Shown here one piece after another: positions 23,561 through 36,970 of a DNA stretch of 64,000 nucleotides (the stretch's first letter is position 1; every line of letters begins with the position of its first letter). The DNA is taken from the NCBI GenBank assembly GCA_020086605.1, contig JACBWW010000091.1, positions 666,719-730,718 of the forward strand. The letters are read 5' to 3'. Source of the stretch: Lanius collurio (Eukaryota > Chordata > Aves > Passeriformes > Laniidae). The translations under genes and the position numbers were made by a program. Below the pieces are notes generated by a model. The model searched no databases. It was not told where the DNA came from and saw only the letters and a list, made by a program, of their open reading frames with translations.

Positions 23561-26500
23561 GAGCTCTTCCAAGACCTGAGGCAGCTCCAGGAGACCTGGC
23601 TGACTGAAGGTAGGCTCCTTCCCCCAGCTTTGGGTGGTTTTGCTCGTCTTGGAGTTGTCTTTTGAGGTTTGTCCCGCTCCTCTGCCGTGTTTGCCTGGCT
23701 CCAAACAAAAGTGGTTTTTTTAGTCTTGCCAACCTCTGGCTTGTGTAAATTAAGACGCTGAATGACACCATTGTGCTGGGCATTTGCTTTTGAATGGAGC
23801 TTGGCTGCTGGCCCGCTTTCCTGGGTACAGTTTTCGCTTCAGGCTATTTGTAACTGCTTCGATTTTATGCTAATTTGTCACTTATCTTTGTTGGTTGCCA
23901 GAACGTTGATATTTTCTTAAACAATGAAGTAGTGTTTTAATTTGGGGAACAAAATGTTTCTCTTGTTTTTATTTTTTTTAAAAAATATGATCCTTTGTGG
24001 GGACCTTCCTGGAATTTACACACTTTTCAGTTTGGTGTCTTAATTATTTTGACTTTGCACTTCAAGGAAAACTTCGAATGCCAGGGAGTCGCATTAATTC
24101 CAAGTGAAACTAGTTTTAAACATGGTGATTTTGCTCTAATTCCAGTACTACAGATGGTCCATTTTCTAGAGAATTCAAACATCCTCAAGTACAGACGCTT
24201 GATAAATACAGAAGTACTCATTGTGATCTAGGTACTTTAAAATATTTAACAATAATGATATAAAAATATACGTGATATTTTAAGCAGGATATTTCCTCTA
24301 ATTTTACCACAAGTGAGGGACAATCTTCTCAAACAATTCTTTTTTTAAGCCTTCAGAATTTGCCAACTAAGTAAGATTATTAAGGGGAAAATAAAAAATC
24401 AAATGCTTTATGTTCATTTCAAACTGAACTGAAATGAGCTGACATCGATCAGGCAGTGCTTCAGGAGTGTGAGGATTGTAAGGATGCAATAGGAATTACC
24501 CGGAGACTGTTTCAATATTGAAACATGCACAGAACTTCTATCAGAGCAGGAAAATAGGAATTAATCACTGGTCATGTAACAGACCTGCTGAATGTGCACA
24601 CGTGCTCCTAGAACTCAAGCTGCTAATTAGTTTGCCTCTGATTTTCAGTTGACTTTCAGTTTTAGATTTTCTCATATTTGATAATATTTTTAGCTCACCA
24701 CTCTTAAGGATTGGCATAGAATCTCTTACAGGATATTTTTTAGTAGCAGTGTGTTTGTAGGATGAATTTGTCAGTCCCCTGTGGTGAATGGAAGGTCACA
24801 CATGGGCTCACAGCACTGGAGAGATGTGCTCTGCTTTTATCCAGGGTTAGTAACCAATGATGCAAACCTTATTGCATGTTTTTGGAATACAGGCAGAGAT
24901 ATTTTTTTTTATTATTATTTTTCATAGCTCATAGCATCTCATCAGAGTCCAAGTGAAATCCCTGAGAAATTCAATGTGTGTTTTAATATTCTAGTTTATG
25001 ATTTTAGACTGCATGTCGGGGAACTGATTTCTCCCATCGTTACTCCTGTTTCCAGGCTTAAAATAAGAAAAATGACTCACTGAAGCAAACTGTCTTTTGG
25101 TTGTTTCTATTCATCATTATGCCAAAATATTTTCCTGAATGGTGAAAATATTTTTTACTAATGTCCTGTGTGTGTCTCCACGTTAACATTTATTCATGAG
25201 ATGAGGGCACCAGAACACTGAAGAGCACCTTCCTAAACAGTGGAGAAGAAAAAAGTGAAAACATAAAATGTTGCTTATTCTTTTCCTCTATCACATTTAG
25301 TTTTAAAAAATATTTATTTATTTATTTGCAGTTCTTGGTGTTACTTTTTAAATAAAAGAGGAACAAACTTAGGAAGGAAGCAAACCAGAAATAAGGCACC
25401 AGCCAAAAATGTTAATGCATTTAAACCACACATACACCCATATATGTGTGTTTGTGTGTGTCACTGTATGTATTTGTGTGATTTCAGTCATAGGAGTATC
25501 TCTTTGTTATATTTTAAAAATATTATTAATAGTGTCAATTAACACCTGGTTTCTCATTTTGAGAGTCAAAGAATAATTCTCCATATAGATGTCTCCTAAA
25601 AGAAACATATGCTGAAAAATCCTAGGCCTGGTTACTAAAAATCTAGTTTTCTTTTGCACCATTTTTACCAGGATCTGTTGGGCTGCATGGGTGTGAACCT
25701 GGCTGTTGGTAACTGAATGGAACTAATTTCAAGCCAGATAATTTCTAGAAATGCATCAGCATTCATAGAAAGAAAAGGGATCTTCCTTGGAGAGGAGTGG
25801 CAGAGGCTGCACTGCGATGATGGCTGCAGGGAGCAGATTCACCTCTCCAGGTGTCCCTAGACAGAAAATCTGAGTTTCAGTGCTCCAACTCTTGGAAGTT
25901 GTGTGGGAAATCGTGGGGTCTGTGTTGGTGCCTGCAGTCTGAGTGACTGGGACAAGCCTTCAGATGGGATTAATTATCCCAGTTCTTCTTAGTGCAGGTG
26001 TTGGTTTGGGGAGAACAGGAAAACACCTGGGTTGCAACTGTATGAAGTAGGTAGAGAACATAAAAATTGAAATTGTTTTCTGGGAACTGTGACCTTAGCC
26101 TTCTAACCCAGGACTGCAAACAGCACTGCCCAGCACTGAGGCTGGATGCTTTCACTCCAGCCCTGCCCTTCATTTCACATCTGTTCTGTGGCACGTTGCT
26201 TTCAGTATTTAACTCTCTTTGTGACACCAGCAGTGATGCCATGGACACAGACTCAAGGCTGAGGGCTGTGAAGTCCAAACTCTGCTCATACAATATGATC
26301 CCCACAATTTCTTCTATTTCCAAGTTGCTTTTTAAGAATAATTCATAGAATGAATTTTCCAGATGTTTTTTTCCTCATTTCCCCATCTTTTATTGTTTAT
26401 ATCTCCAGTTTGCTGTCACACAGGTTATTTGAAGGAACAGTGGTTGCAGAGTGAAGGGTTTGGCCAGCTCCATTCTCATTCACCACCTGTTAGCACAGTG

Positions 26501-29500
26501 TTACTCCTTGAGGTTTATTTTTGGCATGTCTAGTCTAGTTTGGTTTCAAGTGACTGAGATTAATGGGCTTCCATCCTTTACATCCCTTAACTTTGACTAC
26601 TTCACCTCTGTTTCAGAGCTGACAGCAATCTGTTGTCCACTCTGCAATAACAAAAATTGTAGGTTTGTCTGTTATGTCCTAGCAGCAGAATTTCTTTCAG
26701 CAACAGTGACAGATTTCATGAAATAACAATCTGCTGCAAGCTCTCCCTTCCCTGCAGTAAAAGGGATGTAAAAGTAATTGTTAGAAGTAATAAAATATGG
26801 GTAAGATTCTCCCCAAGGTTTCTCCCAGGACACACATGTATTCATTAATCCCAAAGGGAAACTCTCTGTAGTCACTAAAATCATCCCAGCAGAAAGCTCA
26901 GATCTTTCCTGCACAGATTTATTCCTGCCTTACTGTTAATTTTACTGTACAAAGTGCCAGAACTAACTCTTCTCTCCCTCTTTTTCTGCTTCCCTCCTTT
27001 CTTCCTTCCCTCTCTCTCCTGACAGCTCAGGTTCCAGACAATGATGAGCAATTTGTGCCTGACTTCCACTCAGAAAACTGTAAGTAGCACGGGGATAATC
27101 ATGTCTCCTGGGGGAAGGGCAAATCCAAATTTTGGAGCCTTCCAGGCCCCCACCCCAGGCAGTTTCCCCCACATCAACTGAAATGAAGCACTTTTTCTGG
27201 TTGCACTTGTTTCCCTCCTTTCCCTTTCCTCCTGCAGCACAGCTCAGTCTCTGAGTCACAGATCTTATTTCTTTCTCTTTTTGACCTAGAACTGAGGAGA
27301 GGGATGGTCCCACGTTTCACTCTGAGCAAATTAATGAGTCAGATGTAAGGTGATAGCCTGGTCCAGCTACAGGGGCTGGGAAGAATTGGCTGCTCCAACA
27401 CATCCAGCTTCTTGAAAGTTCCATGGAGTTCAGTGGAATGGAGAGAGCAATTTTTTTTCCCCCCCTGAGACCCAGCTGTCCCATCAGTATTTTCAGATGG
27501 GTTGTACACATCCATACACTGGGAAGGGCTGCTACAGGGGAATGCAGCAGACACAAAAGACTCTTTTCTCTTCTGGTCCTTCCTTGGGCCTGGGCTGTTT
27601 GCACAGGTGCAGGACACCACTCCACAGGTGTGTGGAAACCACTGGGTCAGGATATTCTCCCCTCTCTTAGTCTGGGCAGTGCCCAGAGCTGTTTGTGGAT
27701 GGGTTCCTCTGCTCCAGCTCACAGCAGCCACAGGACAAGCCATGGGAGCCAGGAACAACAGAAGGCTCAGGAATCCTATGGATTTATTTATGTTTATTGA
27801 TTCTGTCAAGCTCTCTGAGTGCTGGCAAGATCAGCTTTTCTGGTGAAGGATGAAACTAAAGGCAGCCAGAAGGAGCCAGGGTTGTTTGGGGGGAAAGGGC
27901 AGATATCCCTCTCTTGGTGTGAGAATTTTGGGGAAGGATGTTTACAATAGAAACCTGTGCAGCAAAGGCCTTTTTCTGGCCCTTTGGCTGTCTGCTTGCT
28001 TCTGAAGGGACACTTGAAACTTTGTGTGAGGGAGAAGAAGCTTGAAAATGCTGGTGCATGCAGGGTTCAGGTCACTCCTGAAATAAACTCAGCAAAAATA
28101 TGAGGGGTTAATGGATCAGGATGTTACTTCCCATCCTTAAAAGCAATCACAGTGCTGAACCTCCCAGCCCCAGAGCAGCATCATGGGACTCAAGGACGTG
28201 GAAGTAAGCTGGTCTTACTAAAAGATTTGAGCTTTGATTTGGAGGGCAGATCCTTCCCTAGTTTGAAAAAATAGCCCAGACAGATCTACCTCTCTGGGAT
28301 TATTTTCCTTCCTAAACAGCAGTGACCTCCTAACAGCAGGAGCAGAGCCCACAGGTAAAGGTAGAAGATGCTCAGCCCTTCCTCCAGCCAGGACAAGCCA
28401 TTCTGAGGAGCTAGGAAGCAAGTTTTGTCCCCTGCTGGATTGAATGAAGCATAAGAAGTAAATATCCACATCCTGCTTCCTGGTGCTGTAAATTGGAACC
28501 TGCATTTGTTATTCATGAAATTCTGACAAGTCCAGAAATATCCCTCCTTGTCTGCATCAGGCTCTTGCCACAGACCATGCACTGAAAATGGAAAGAAACC
28601 TTTTTACTTTTTTTTCACTTAGACAGTCACTGGTGTTTTGGATGAGCAGAGCAGTTTGGAGATTCCCCCAGTCCCACATCCAGGGATGCTGGACTGTTTG
28701 CATAGAAGAGATTCAGCAAAGGGACACCTGCATTTGAAAATGCCTGATAATCATAGCTCCCCCCAAAGAAGAAAAGTGTTAATTTGCTCTTCTCTTTCTC
28801 TCCTGCAGTAGCCTTCCACAGTCCTCCTGCTAAGATTAAAAAGGAGCCCCAAAGCCCCTCAGAGCCCACGCTGTCCTGCAGCCATGAGCAGCCATTCCAG
28901 CACAACAGCGAGCAGTGCCTTTATGCCAGGTAAAGTGGCTCACACAGAGGAGGGACAGAAGCTATTCTGAAATCAAGTGCTGCTGCATTATCCAATAGTG
29001 GAGTGTGTGACAGCAGCCCTGTCTGCCTGCTGAGTACAGGCCAGCAGTGGTCAGCAGCTCTGGCCCCCAGCCAGGATGGCCACTGGGTAGATCAGCTCTG
29101 GGCTTGTCTGTTTTTCATCCTCCCTTGTGCTGATCTCCTGACATCTGCCACATGCCTCTCCCCATTGCTTTCCAAAACCTCCTGTCCCACACCTGACCCC
29201 AGTGCCCACAGTGCCAGGCCCTTGCCTGAGCTGTAGGGTGGCTCCTTCCAGCACAGACACCCTCCCTGCTTTTCTGCTTGAAGGGTTGTTATCAGCAATC
29301 AGACAGCAGGGAGTTCATGCTGAGTTTTCTGGCCCAGGTGGCTGCACAGAGGGACAGAGAATGTTTGACAGGTTCCCAGATGCTGCCACAAGTCCTTCTG
29401 GAGAACTGAAATGCTGCAGTTTCTGTTTGACTGTTCCAGTGCCTATGATCAACCCAGACAGTCCCCCAGCCCAGGAGTCCTGACACAGCCACGGCTCCAA

Positions 29501-32500
29501 CAGCTCCCCAGACAGGACAGGAGCTTCCTGACCCCTGTGGGGCCACCCCACTCCACACCCAGCTGTGGATACCTCAGTGAAAACAGGTGAGTTACTGCCA
29601 GGAGGAGGCAGCCACTGGCAGCCATTGCCCTGCTTGGGGATTAAGGGAGGAAGGGCTGCAGCATCCAGATGGAAGTGTTCTGTTCCCAGTGAGCACAGGA
29701 TCCCCTCCTGTGGGACCCAGCACTGCTGCCTGGGGTGTGAATTCCCAAGCTGAGCCCTGTCAGGTTCTGTGAAGGATGGGCTCTGCAGCAGCTACCCTTG
29801 GAAACATCCTTCCCTGGGGTCCCTTCCTTGCCCCAGCCATGAGTGAGCTCCTACAGCTCTGCTAACAGGCTGAGGAAGTTTCTGTCCCTCAGCCAGCCCT
29901 GGCCCAGGGCTGAAATCAGAGGGCTGACAAAGTCTCAGCTGTCTCATGTCCTCTCCCTTCTTAGCTCTGTGTATCAGCCACCTGTGGAGATGTGCCATTC
30001 CTTCCCATCCTCCCAGGGCATGGCCCAGGAAGACCCCATTGCCTACCAGTGCCAGCTGCCCAAGCCCTGCCTGCAGTACCCCCACCAGGGCTTCAAACAG
30101 GAGCACCACGACCCCCAGTATGAGCGGGCACACCAGGCAGGCAGCAGCCACCAGTACCCAGCAGCTGTGGTGGTCAAGCAGGAGCAGGTGGATTTCCTGT
30201 ACGACTCAGGTAGGCAGAACTGGCTCTGTCTGACTGCATGGACCAGGCATCAGCGGGGTGAGCAACTCCTTGGTGAGCACCCAGCACTGGTGGTCTTTGA
30301 GCTTTGAGGCAGCTCGGTGTCAGGAGCGTGTGCTGGCTGGGGAAGGGGCCTGGGGGACTGGCTGTGTAGCAGGAAATTAAACCAGTTCTGTCTGTTCACT
30401 GCATCCAAGAGAAGGCTGGGACATTCACCATCTTCTGGGGAAGACTTTCTAGTAGGGAAAGTTCAGTAAGATAGGAGGTAGAAGGTGATGTTAAACCCAT
30501 TTGACTTTGATTAAAGCATGTTTTTCCCCCCACCCCCAAGGGAATAAGTACCCAATAGGCAGACTCAAAATTCATGATTAGCCCACTCACACCATCAGAA
30601 ATAAAGAAAAGGGTGTTTCCAGTTTCACAGGGAGCTTTTGTCTTCAGGGGTACTTGTGAGCTGGAAGGTTGCAGAAAATAAGTGAGGGCAGCTTTGAAGA
30701 AATCATACTGAAAAGAGTCTGTAAGTGGCAGAAAGGAAGGAATCAAATATGTTGGACCTTGTACAGAAAAACTGTCTTGGATCTCTGCAGCAGAAGGTCC
30801 CTCTAAGCACTGGCAGAGGAAAGGGGCTCTGGGTGGGCTCAGCTCTGTGCCAGGGTGCTGCTTGGTGTCCCTTGGAGGATCAGCTTCCACTTGCTGCTTC
30901 CCATAGAAACAAGGTACAGAGATTGCAGAGGATGATGAGAGAAAAAAGTTTATAATGCCAAAAATAGCTTTCTAGATGCCAGATCCACCAGGTGATCCTC
31001 TTATTTTTCCACAAGGGATAAATCTTATTTTTCTGGCAGACCTGTCAAAGGCTCACTGCCCTGAGATCACAATACCCTCTTCCAGAGGGAATGTTACTTC
31101 TGTTTTCCTGGTATTTTAATGGACATCTTGAATTGTTTCCTTTAGCAGAAATAAACAGATAAATAAAAAGCTCCTATGAGGGTATCACTGTGGTGATATT
31201 GATATTAAACTTTCACTGGGTCCTTCTGTTCAGAAAATGTGCAAAGCCAGAAGAATGCTTTTTGTGAGAGTAGTTTATGATTGTAATAACACCCAGCCTA
31301 GCCTGTCAGCTCAGAGTATTCTTCCCTCAGCATCAGCAAAATTTCTGCTGGAAGCAATGGCCAAACACAGGTGTGTGAGGGAAATGTAAAGTAAATCTTT
31401 CCAAAGCTCCCAGTTACAGCTTCTGCTTCAGCTGTGTGCAGTAGATAAATTTGATTCAGAAAATACAAGATACAGAAGACACAAATTGCAGTGCACAGAC
31501 AGCACTGTACACTGCACACAGAATCAGGAAAAGGCTTCCTGCTTGTTTTTAACAAAGGCTGGTTTTTTCTTTTATGTTTTCTAAACTGCTTGTGAGAATG
31601 CCCCATCATGATGTGAAAAATCCAGGGAGACTTGAGACATCTGAAAGGACATTTGTGAGACTCTGCAGAAACATTCAGATGCTACTGCTCTCCATTCACA
31701 TCATCATAACACCCCTGGGAAAATGCAATGCCTTCTTACCCCAGAGAACAGCAGAAAAGTGTGTAGTTGTCTTAAACTAAGATGAGAGAGAGGTTCAAAT
31801 CAAGCCTATTGTGCATGATTTTTGTATAAAAGTAATGCAGTGACCAGCTGGCTATCCTAGCTACTGTGAAGGATGGTGTGTGATAGTGCCACAAAAACTT
31901 ACTACTCTAATTCATGAGTGGAAGGGTAATGCAAATGAAGTTGTAGTTGCCACTAATCCTTTAGGAGGGCCCTAAGAGGACATTGGTTAGACAGCTGCAC
32001 TCACCTGTCCACCTTTGCAAAGCCATTCTGCCACCAGCATTTTTTAAATAAATGAGTTTGTTAATTGTTCTGTAGATGTTCCTGACTGTCCTTCCATGTA
32101 CATAAATGCTGAGAGTTATCCAAGCCATTCAAATACAGAAGATACATTAGGTAAGAAATGCAGTGACTGTGACATTCCCTGCACAGAATCACCCTCTGGT
32201 GCTACCCTGGCTGTCTGTGACTGCTGATGTTGCTTTCTCTTCCAGGCTGCAGCTATGACAAGCAGATGAGGTCCTTTACTGATGATGTCTGTGTTGTTCC
32301 AGAAAAATTTGAAGGTTGGAGAAAGAACAGCTTGGAGTTTTGGTGTAAGATAGGGTTATTCACCATCTTAGCCAGTCACTTGACTGGTGTCTACATAGTT
32401 CATTACCCTGTGTTCTTGCAGGTGTGTTCATACCCAGCTTTTTAGTATTCCACTTTTTGAGTTTCCTTAGCAGCAACCAGGCCTTGTAGCATAAGTAACT

Positions 32501-34837
32501 TAATTGTGCCATAGAGCAGAGCTGCTCTTGGAAGAGTTGCTTGTGAATTGGCCACTGTTTCATGTGAACTGAAATACTCCAGGTAAACATTTGTGAAATT
32601 GTGAAAAGTGCTGCTTTTTTGTTTTTTTGTTTTTTTTTTTTCTTATTTTCCCCAGTGGTTTTTGCACTGTTATCCTTAGAAATGTCCTGTTTGTTCCTCT
32701 CAGCAGGAGACCCCAAGCAGGAAGCAGGAGGGTTCAGGGAAGGACCCCCATACCAGAGACGGGGATCGCTCCAGCTCTGGCAATTCCTTGTGGCTCTGTT
32801 GGACAATCCCACCAATTCCCACTTCATTGCCTGGACTGGTAGAGGAATGGAGTTCAAGCTCATTGAGCCAGAGGAGGTGAAACCATCAAGGTTCTCTACA
32901 GGCTCAGGGGAATCAGCCACTGTTTCTGGGGCTGCAAATTCTAAAGTGGCTTTTCCTCTGCCTTGTGAAGCTTCTGCCTGCCAGTGGTACTGCAGCAAGT
33001 CAAGGTTTTTAGAAGAGGTCAAAACACTTGAGTGACACAAATATCAGGTTTAAGAAAGGCTGCTTGTATGCAAGTTTAGAAGCTCAGCTATGCAGTGAGT
33101 CAAATAATCCCCTGCCTTTGTGGCCCTGGATACTTCACTCTCCAGCTTGCAGTGACCTCTGCTGTCTTATCATGTTCCCTACTTGAGGCTGACATTGAGG
33201 TTTGAACCCCAGCAATTGCAGCAGTTTTCATAAGAATCTGGAAGCAGATATATCCTAGTCTATTCCAAACTGACTTTAACTGAAGTGTCATTTCAACTGC
33301 TGCCATGTTCCAGAAAAACCAGTGATACCTGGCAGTACCTGGGAGACGTGTTCATAATATCTGTTCATATCTAGTTCCAATTAGAGCTGCATTTAGCACT
33401 GTTCTTGCTGCATATCAGAATTTATGGGCACTTGCAGTGCAGATGAGCTGTCTTGGAGGGTTGACATTGGCTTAGAACAGATTTCTGAGCCTCATGGACA
33501 AAGCTCAAAATCATGTAGGAGTAGGAAGGCAGAGGTCTCTTCCAGTGTGTTCCCTCATACTTGGTCTCCTGATAAACATGGGACCCTTGAAGATTTAGTG
33601 TTACAGAGCTGCCCTTTAGCATCCTCAAGCTTTCAGAGTACCAGAGAGTGAGGAGCAGTGGTGACAGCAAATGAGCTCTGTAGTGGCCAGAATTTCTCTG
33701 TGATACAGAGTGCTTGAGTTCTCCTCATGTTAAAAAGCTGCTAAATTACTGATGATTCTATCACTGAAACGTTTGTGTGTGTTGTGGTACCATCCATCAG
33801 AAGAGAAACAGCTGGATGATATTCTTTTCTCTTGGGCTGGGTTCACAGACACTCCCCCAGTTTGATGCTTTACTCTGCAGGTGGCCAGGCTGTGGGGGAT
33901 CCAGAAGAACCGTCCAGCCATGAACTATGACAAGCTGAGCCGATCACTTCGCTACTATTACGAGAAAGGCATCATGCAGAAGGTCAGTTTGCAAAGCAGG
34001 AGAAAACTTTATGCTTCAAGTGATGCTCTTCTTGTTTGAGGCAGGAAGTCCTACAGACAGAATGTCCTTGAGCTAGCCAGGCATCCCAAGCTCGCTCTCC
34101 CCAAAATTTCTCTTTTCTGTAGTTAATGGTGAAGCTGTGAAGGAGCTGAATGTAGGCAATGCATGAGAACTAAAACAAAGAGGGAATTATGATTTCTTTC
34201 TTTTTCTGTATATGTCTGCAGTCAGGAGAGTTGGAGTTTATGCAGCTTCAAGGAGATATAATCAGTCCTTCCTCTTGTGAGAGAAAGGCTGCCTGGAGCT
34301 TGGCCCTGTGTGGTAGGGATGGTCTGTGGCACACCCAGAGCACTGGAGAGATAACTGGGAGTGTGTCACAGTACAGACTGTGCAGGAACTGCTGCTGTTA
34401 CCAGGACAGAGTCAGCTGGCAGCATCCCAGCTCCCAGGAGCTGTTCCAGGGGAGGCCAGAGCAGCAGAGAAGAAGACAGCACAAGGAGAAAATGACAACT
34501 CTGACACATCTCAGGGCAGGCAGATGTTTTTGCAAGCCTTCCCTGGTGCTGGGGAGCATTGCCTCGTGCTCCCCTGGGCCTGCAGCACCCACCTCCCCTG
34601 GTCTCGTCCCTGCAGGTGGCTGGGGAGCGCTACGTGTACAAGTTTGTGTGTGAGCCTGAAGCCCTGTTCTCCATGGCCTTCCCCGATAACCAGCGGCCAG
34701 CGCTCAGGGCAGAGCTGGACCGGCACATCAGTGAGGAGGACACGGTGCCTCTTTCCCACCTGGATGAGAGTGGCTCCTTCCTGCCAGACCTTGGGAGCTT
34801 CCCTCCACAGCCCTACAGCAAAGGCTACACGTACTAG
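23198..34837 (+). CDS. ETV4: ETV4 (PEA3), ETS-family transcription factor, 12 coding exons
   Basis: Coding exons: 23198-23242, 23326-23407, 23562-23609, 27026-27079, 28809-28929, 29440-29586, 29965-30209, 32076-32150, 32246-32314, 32707-32876, 33881-33982 and 34616-34837. They total 1380 bp and 459 residues (human about 484), with every phase consistent. This is a nuclear activator of GGAA/T sites, downstream of FGF/RTK-MAPK signalling in limb, kidney and neural development. Order: N-terminus with [10 protein letters not shown]; acidic activation segment (about 43-76, ELFQDL...ETWL); SUMO-type motifs IKKE (86-89), FKQE (209-212) and VKQE (236-239); COP1-type degrons DEQFVPD (65-71) and DDVCVVPE (285-292); ETS domain (about 316-400). 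The start is the first in-frame ATG after an in-frame TAG. The human N-terminal MERRMKAG-type extension is shortened here. Identity is very secure. Confidence 0.96.
23610..27025 (+). other. ETV4: ETV4 intron 3 (3.4 kb), nothing coding
   Basis: This is the largest ETV4 intron, bounded by AAG|GTAGGC and the acceptor TGACAG. It is AT-rich, has a TTTA-type microsatellite near 25311-25327 and a short GT-rich run near 25446-25460, and no recognised transposable element. It may hold enhancers but none can be named. Confidence 0.7.
25311..25327. repeat. (TTTA)n microsatellite in ETV4 intron 3
   Basis: Four copies of a TTTA unit lie next to an A-run. It is simple-sequence DNA without other signals. 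Confidence 0.75.
30210..32075 (+). other. ETV4: ETV4 intron 7 (1.9 kb), nothing coding
   Basis: Intron between the exon ending TACGACTCAG and the exon starting ATGTTCCTGAC. The acceptor TTCTGTAG is preceded by a T-rich run. The minus-strand ORF of 164 codons inside shows no family features. No repeat was recognised. Confidence 0.7.
32707..34837 (+). other. ETV4: ETV4 exons encoding the ETS DNA-binding domain
   Basis: The last three coding exons (32707-32876, 33881-33982, 34616-34837) carry the winged helix-turn-helix ETS domain. The N-terminal helix is [12 protein letters not shown]; the core is [20 protein letters not shown]. The recognition helix [20 protein letters not shown] keeps both GGA-contacting arginines (Arg373 and Arg376 by my numbering). 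The wing [16 protein letters not shown] follows. The PEA3-specific C-terminal tail with [13 protein letters not shown] ends at TAG 34835-34837. All key residues are intact. Confidence 0.95.
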
Positions 34838-36470
34838 CAGTGCTGGGAGCACGCTGTGCCTCACATGGTTGTGTACAGAAGGAGAGGGCTGGTTTGTATC
34901 CAACTGGTACCAGCATTTTTTCAGGCCAGCACTAAACTCTGAACCCCTGCTTTGGTCAGGACAAGTGTTGAGGCAGACAAGTGGATAATCACCTCACAGC
35001 AGACAGGGCTCTTGTGTGCTTGTATAAAACTCTCACTGTGTCAGGATGGGGCATGTTCTCAGCTGTGCAGACATCATCCAAGCAGCAGAGCTGCAGCTCA
35101 GGTCATTGGTGCCTCCAGATGCATCAAACACCTGTCACAATCCCTCTCATTGCACAGGGAGGGGATGCTGTGCCACCAGGTATTTTTTCCTCCAGTACAT
35201 GTACTGAACCTCTGTGGGACCTGCCTTCAGCTCTGGCCAGAGGAACTCACTCTGAAAGGCCAGCTTAGCCTGCTGCCCAGGATGGCTGCAGGGTCACAGA
35301 CCTTCTGCCTGCCTTGGGGAATACTCACTGTTTTGTACGTGCATGCTCCTGCCTTATCACCTCCTTGCTGATACCAGTTTTTGGTATTTAGGCACTCTGA
35401 GCAGGGGAGGTGGAGGCCTTGGCCCCGGGATTAGAGCAGTCCTGCAGTCCATGGCCCCAAGCCATGTAGGGGAATTACAGAGGAGCTTGAGTGCATTGGT
35501 CTGGGGCACAGGTCAAAGCCAAGGCTGTGTCAGGTAGAGGGAGTGTGGGAAGCAGCAAGGCCTGAGACACCAGCTCAGTGTAGTGTTGTGGCTTTTTCAA
35601 ACTGAAAAACTTCTTCAACAAACATTCTCAGGATTGTTGGAGAGCTGTCAGGCTCTTGAGTGTGCCCATCCTGGGCTTGGCTAGGAAATCGTGTGAGGCA
35701 AGAGAAGAACCCGGTGGAGGCGTGATTAAAAAATCCTATACAAAGTAACCTAAACCCTACATCGATCTTAATATAGGAATTCAGACTTCAACTCCACAGC
35801 TATTTGCATGTTTGAGGGGAATTTGGATGTGTTGAAAAGGCAGCTCTCTGCAGTCCAATGCAGCACATGCAACTTAACTAAACTGGCAGGTCTTCTACAA
35901 CAGTAAACATTTATAATGGGCACCACATCCTCGTTAAGAGGCGTTTCATTTTTTAATTAGCAGCTCCACTACGTTCCCAGTTGGACAAAGAGCAGTACAG
36001 TGTACCCAAACAGAAAAAGTCTGTTTCCTACTGCTTCAGGTTGATGTTTCAGTTGCTGAATACAGAGCATTACCAATCCTGCCAGCATGGTAGCCTGTAG
36101 AGAAAATTCTGTATATTGACTGAAAGCCTGATTTCCCCTGATGACTCTCCCCTGCATGGCTAATGCCAAACCCTCCCAGCCTTGTCCCTGACTGCAAAAG
36201 CCATGAAAGGCAGCATTCCCTGCCTGAGGAGAGGCCAGATACTCAGAGCAGTCTGCTGTGCTGATGCCTTTGCAGGCCCTGTGCAGAGACTTGGTGTTCT
36301 GACAATTCCTGACCCTCCTGCCTTGCCCTGCACCTTCCTGGCCAGCACAGTTGCTGTGGTGTCCCAGAAGTGAGGGTGAAGGGGAGCCTTTCCTCTGGTA
36401 TAAGCTGCCTTTACTATTTATGAGTGTAAAAATACTATAATTAATAAATTGGTCTGTCTTGGGCCAGTGC
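34838..36470 (+). other. ETV4: ETV4 3' UTR (putative)
   Basis: Non-coding sequence after the ETV4 stop. The first canonical AATAAA is at 36443-36448, with a weaker ATTAAA at 35725-35730. Either could end the transcript. An ATTTGCAT octamer motif lies near 35802. The plus-strand ORFs of 90-140 codons here are not conserved-looking. Confidence 0.5.
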
Positions 36471-36592
36471 AACTTCACTGATTCCCTGACTTATTCTCCT
36501 TTACCTTCTGAGCTTGCTTTGCTCATCTTGGCACCAGCTCACAGGTTGGGGTAGCTGATCCAGAGGGATCAGGGATGAGTATGTACTTCTGC

Positions 36593-36970
36593 NNNNNNNN
36601 NNNNNNNNNNNNNNNNNNNNNNNNNNNNNNNNNNNNNNNNNNNNNNNNNNNNNNNNNNNNNNNNNNNNNNNNNNNNNNNNNNNNNNNNNNNNNNNNNNNN
36701 NNNNNNNNNNNNNNNNNNNNNNNNNNNNNNNNNNNNNNNNNNNNNNNNNNNNNNNNNNNNNNNNNNNNNNNNNNNNNNNNNNNNNNNNNNNNNNNNNNNN
36801 NNNNNNNNNNNNNNNNNNNNNNNNNNNNNNNNNNNNNNNNNNNNNNNNNNNNNNNNNNNNNNNNNNNNNNNNNNNNNNNNNNNNNNNNNNNNNNNNNNNN
36901 NNNNNNNNNNNNNNNNNNNNNNNNNNNNNNNNNNNNNNNNNNNNNNNNNNNNNNNNNNNNNNNNNNNNNN
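36593..36970. other. Assembly gap (378 N)
   Basis: A run of 378 undetermined bases interrupts the sequence between the ETV4 3' end and a block of repeats. The true length and content are unknown. It is flanked on the right by LTR-like and CR1 sequence, which suggests that a repeat caused the break. Confidence 1.

Noticed and set aside
22435..23783. ORFs of 116-214 codons on the minus strand of the ETV4 CpG island
   Set aside because: GC-rich DNA lacks stop codons; the compositions (Pro/Arg/Ala/Gly) are typical of such shadows, and several frames are open together over known ETV4 exons.
32360..33040. 226-codon minus-strand ORF
   Set aside because: It lies antisense to ETV4 exon 10 and its flanking introns; the length comes from the stop-poor reverse of coding DNA and a poly-T run.
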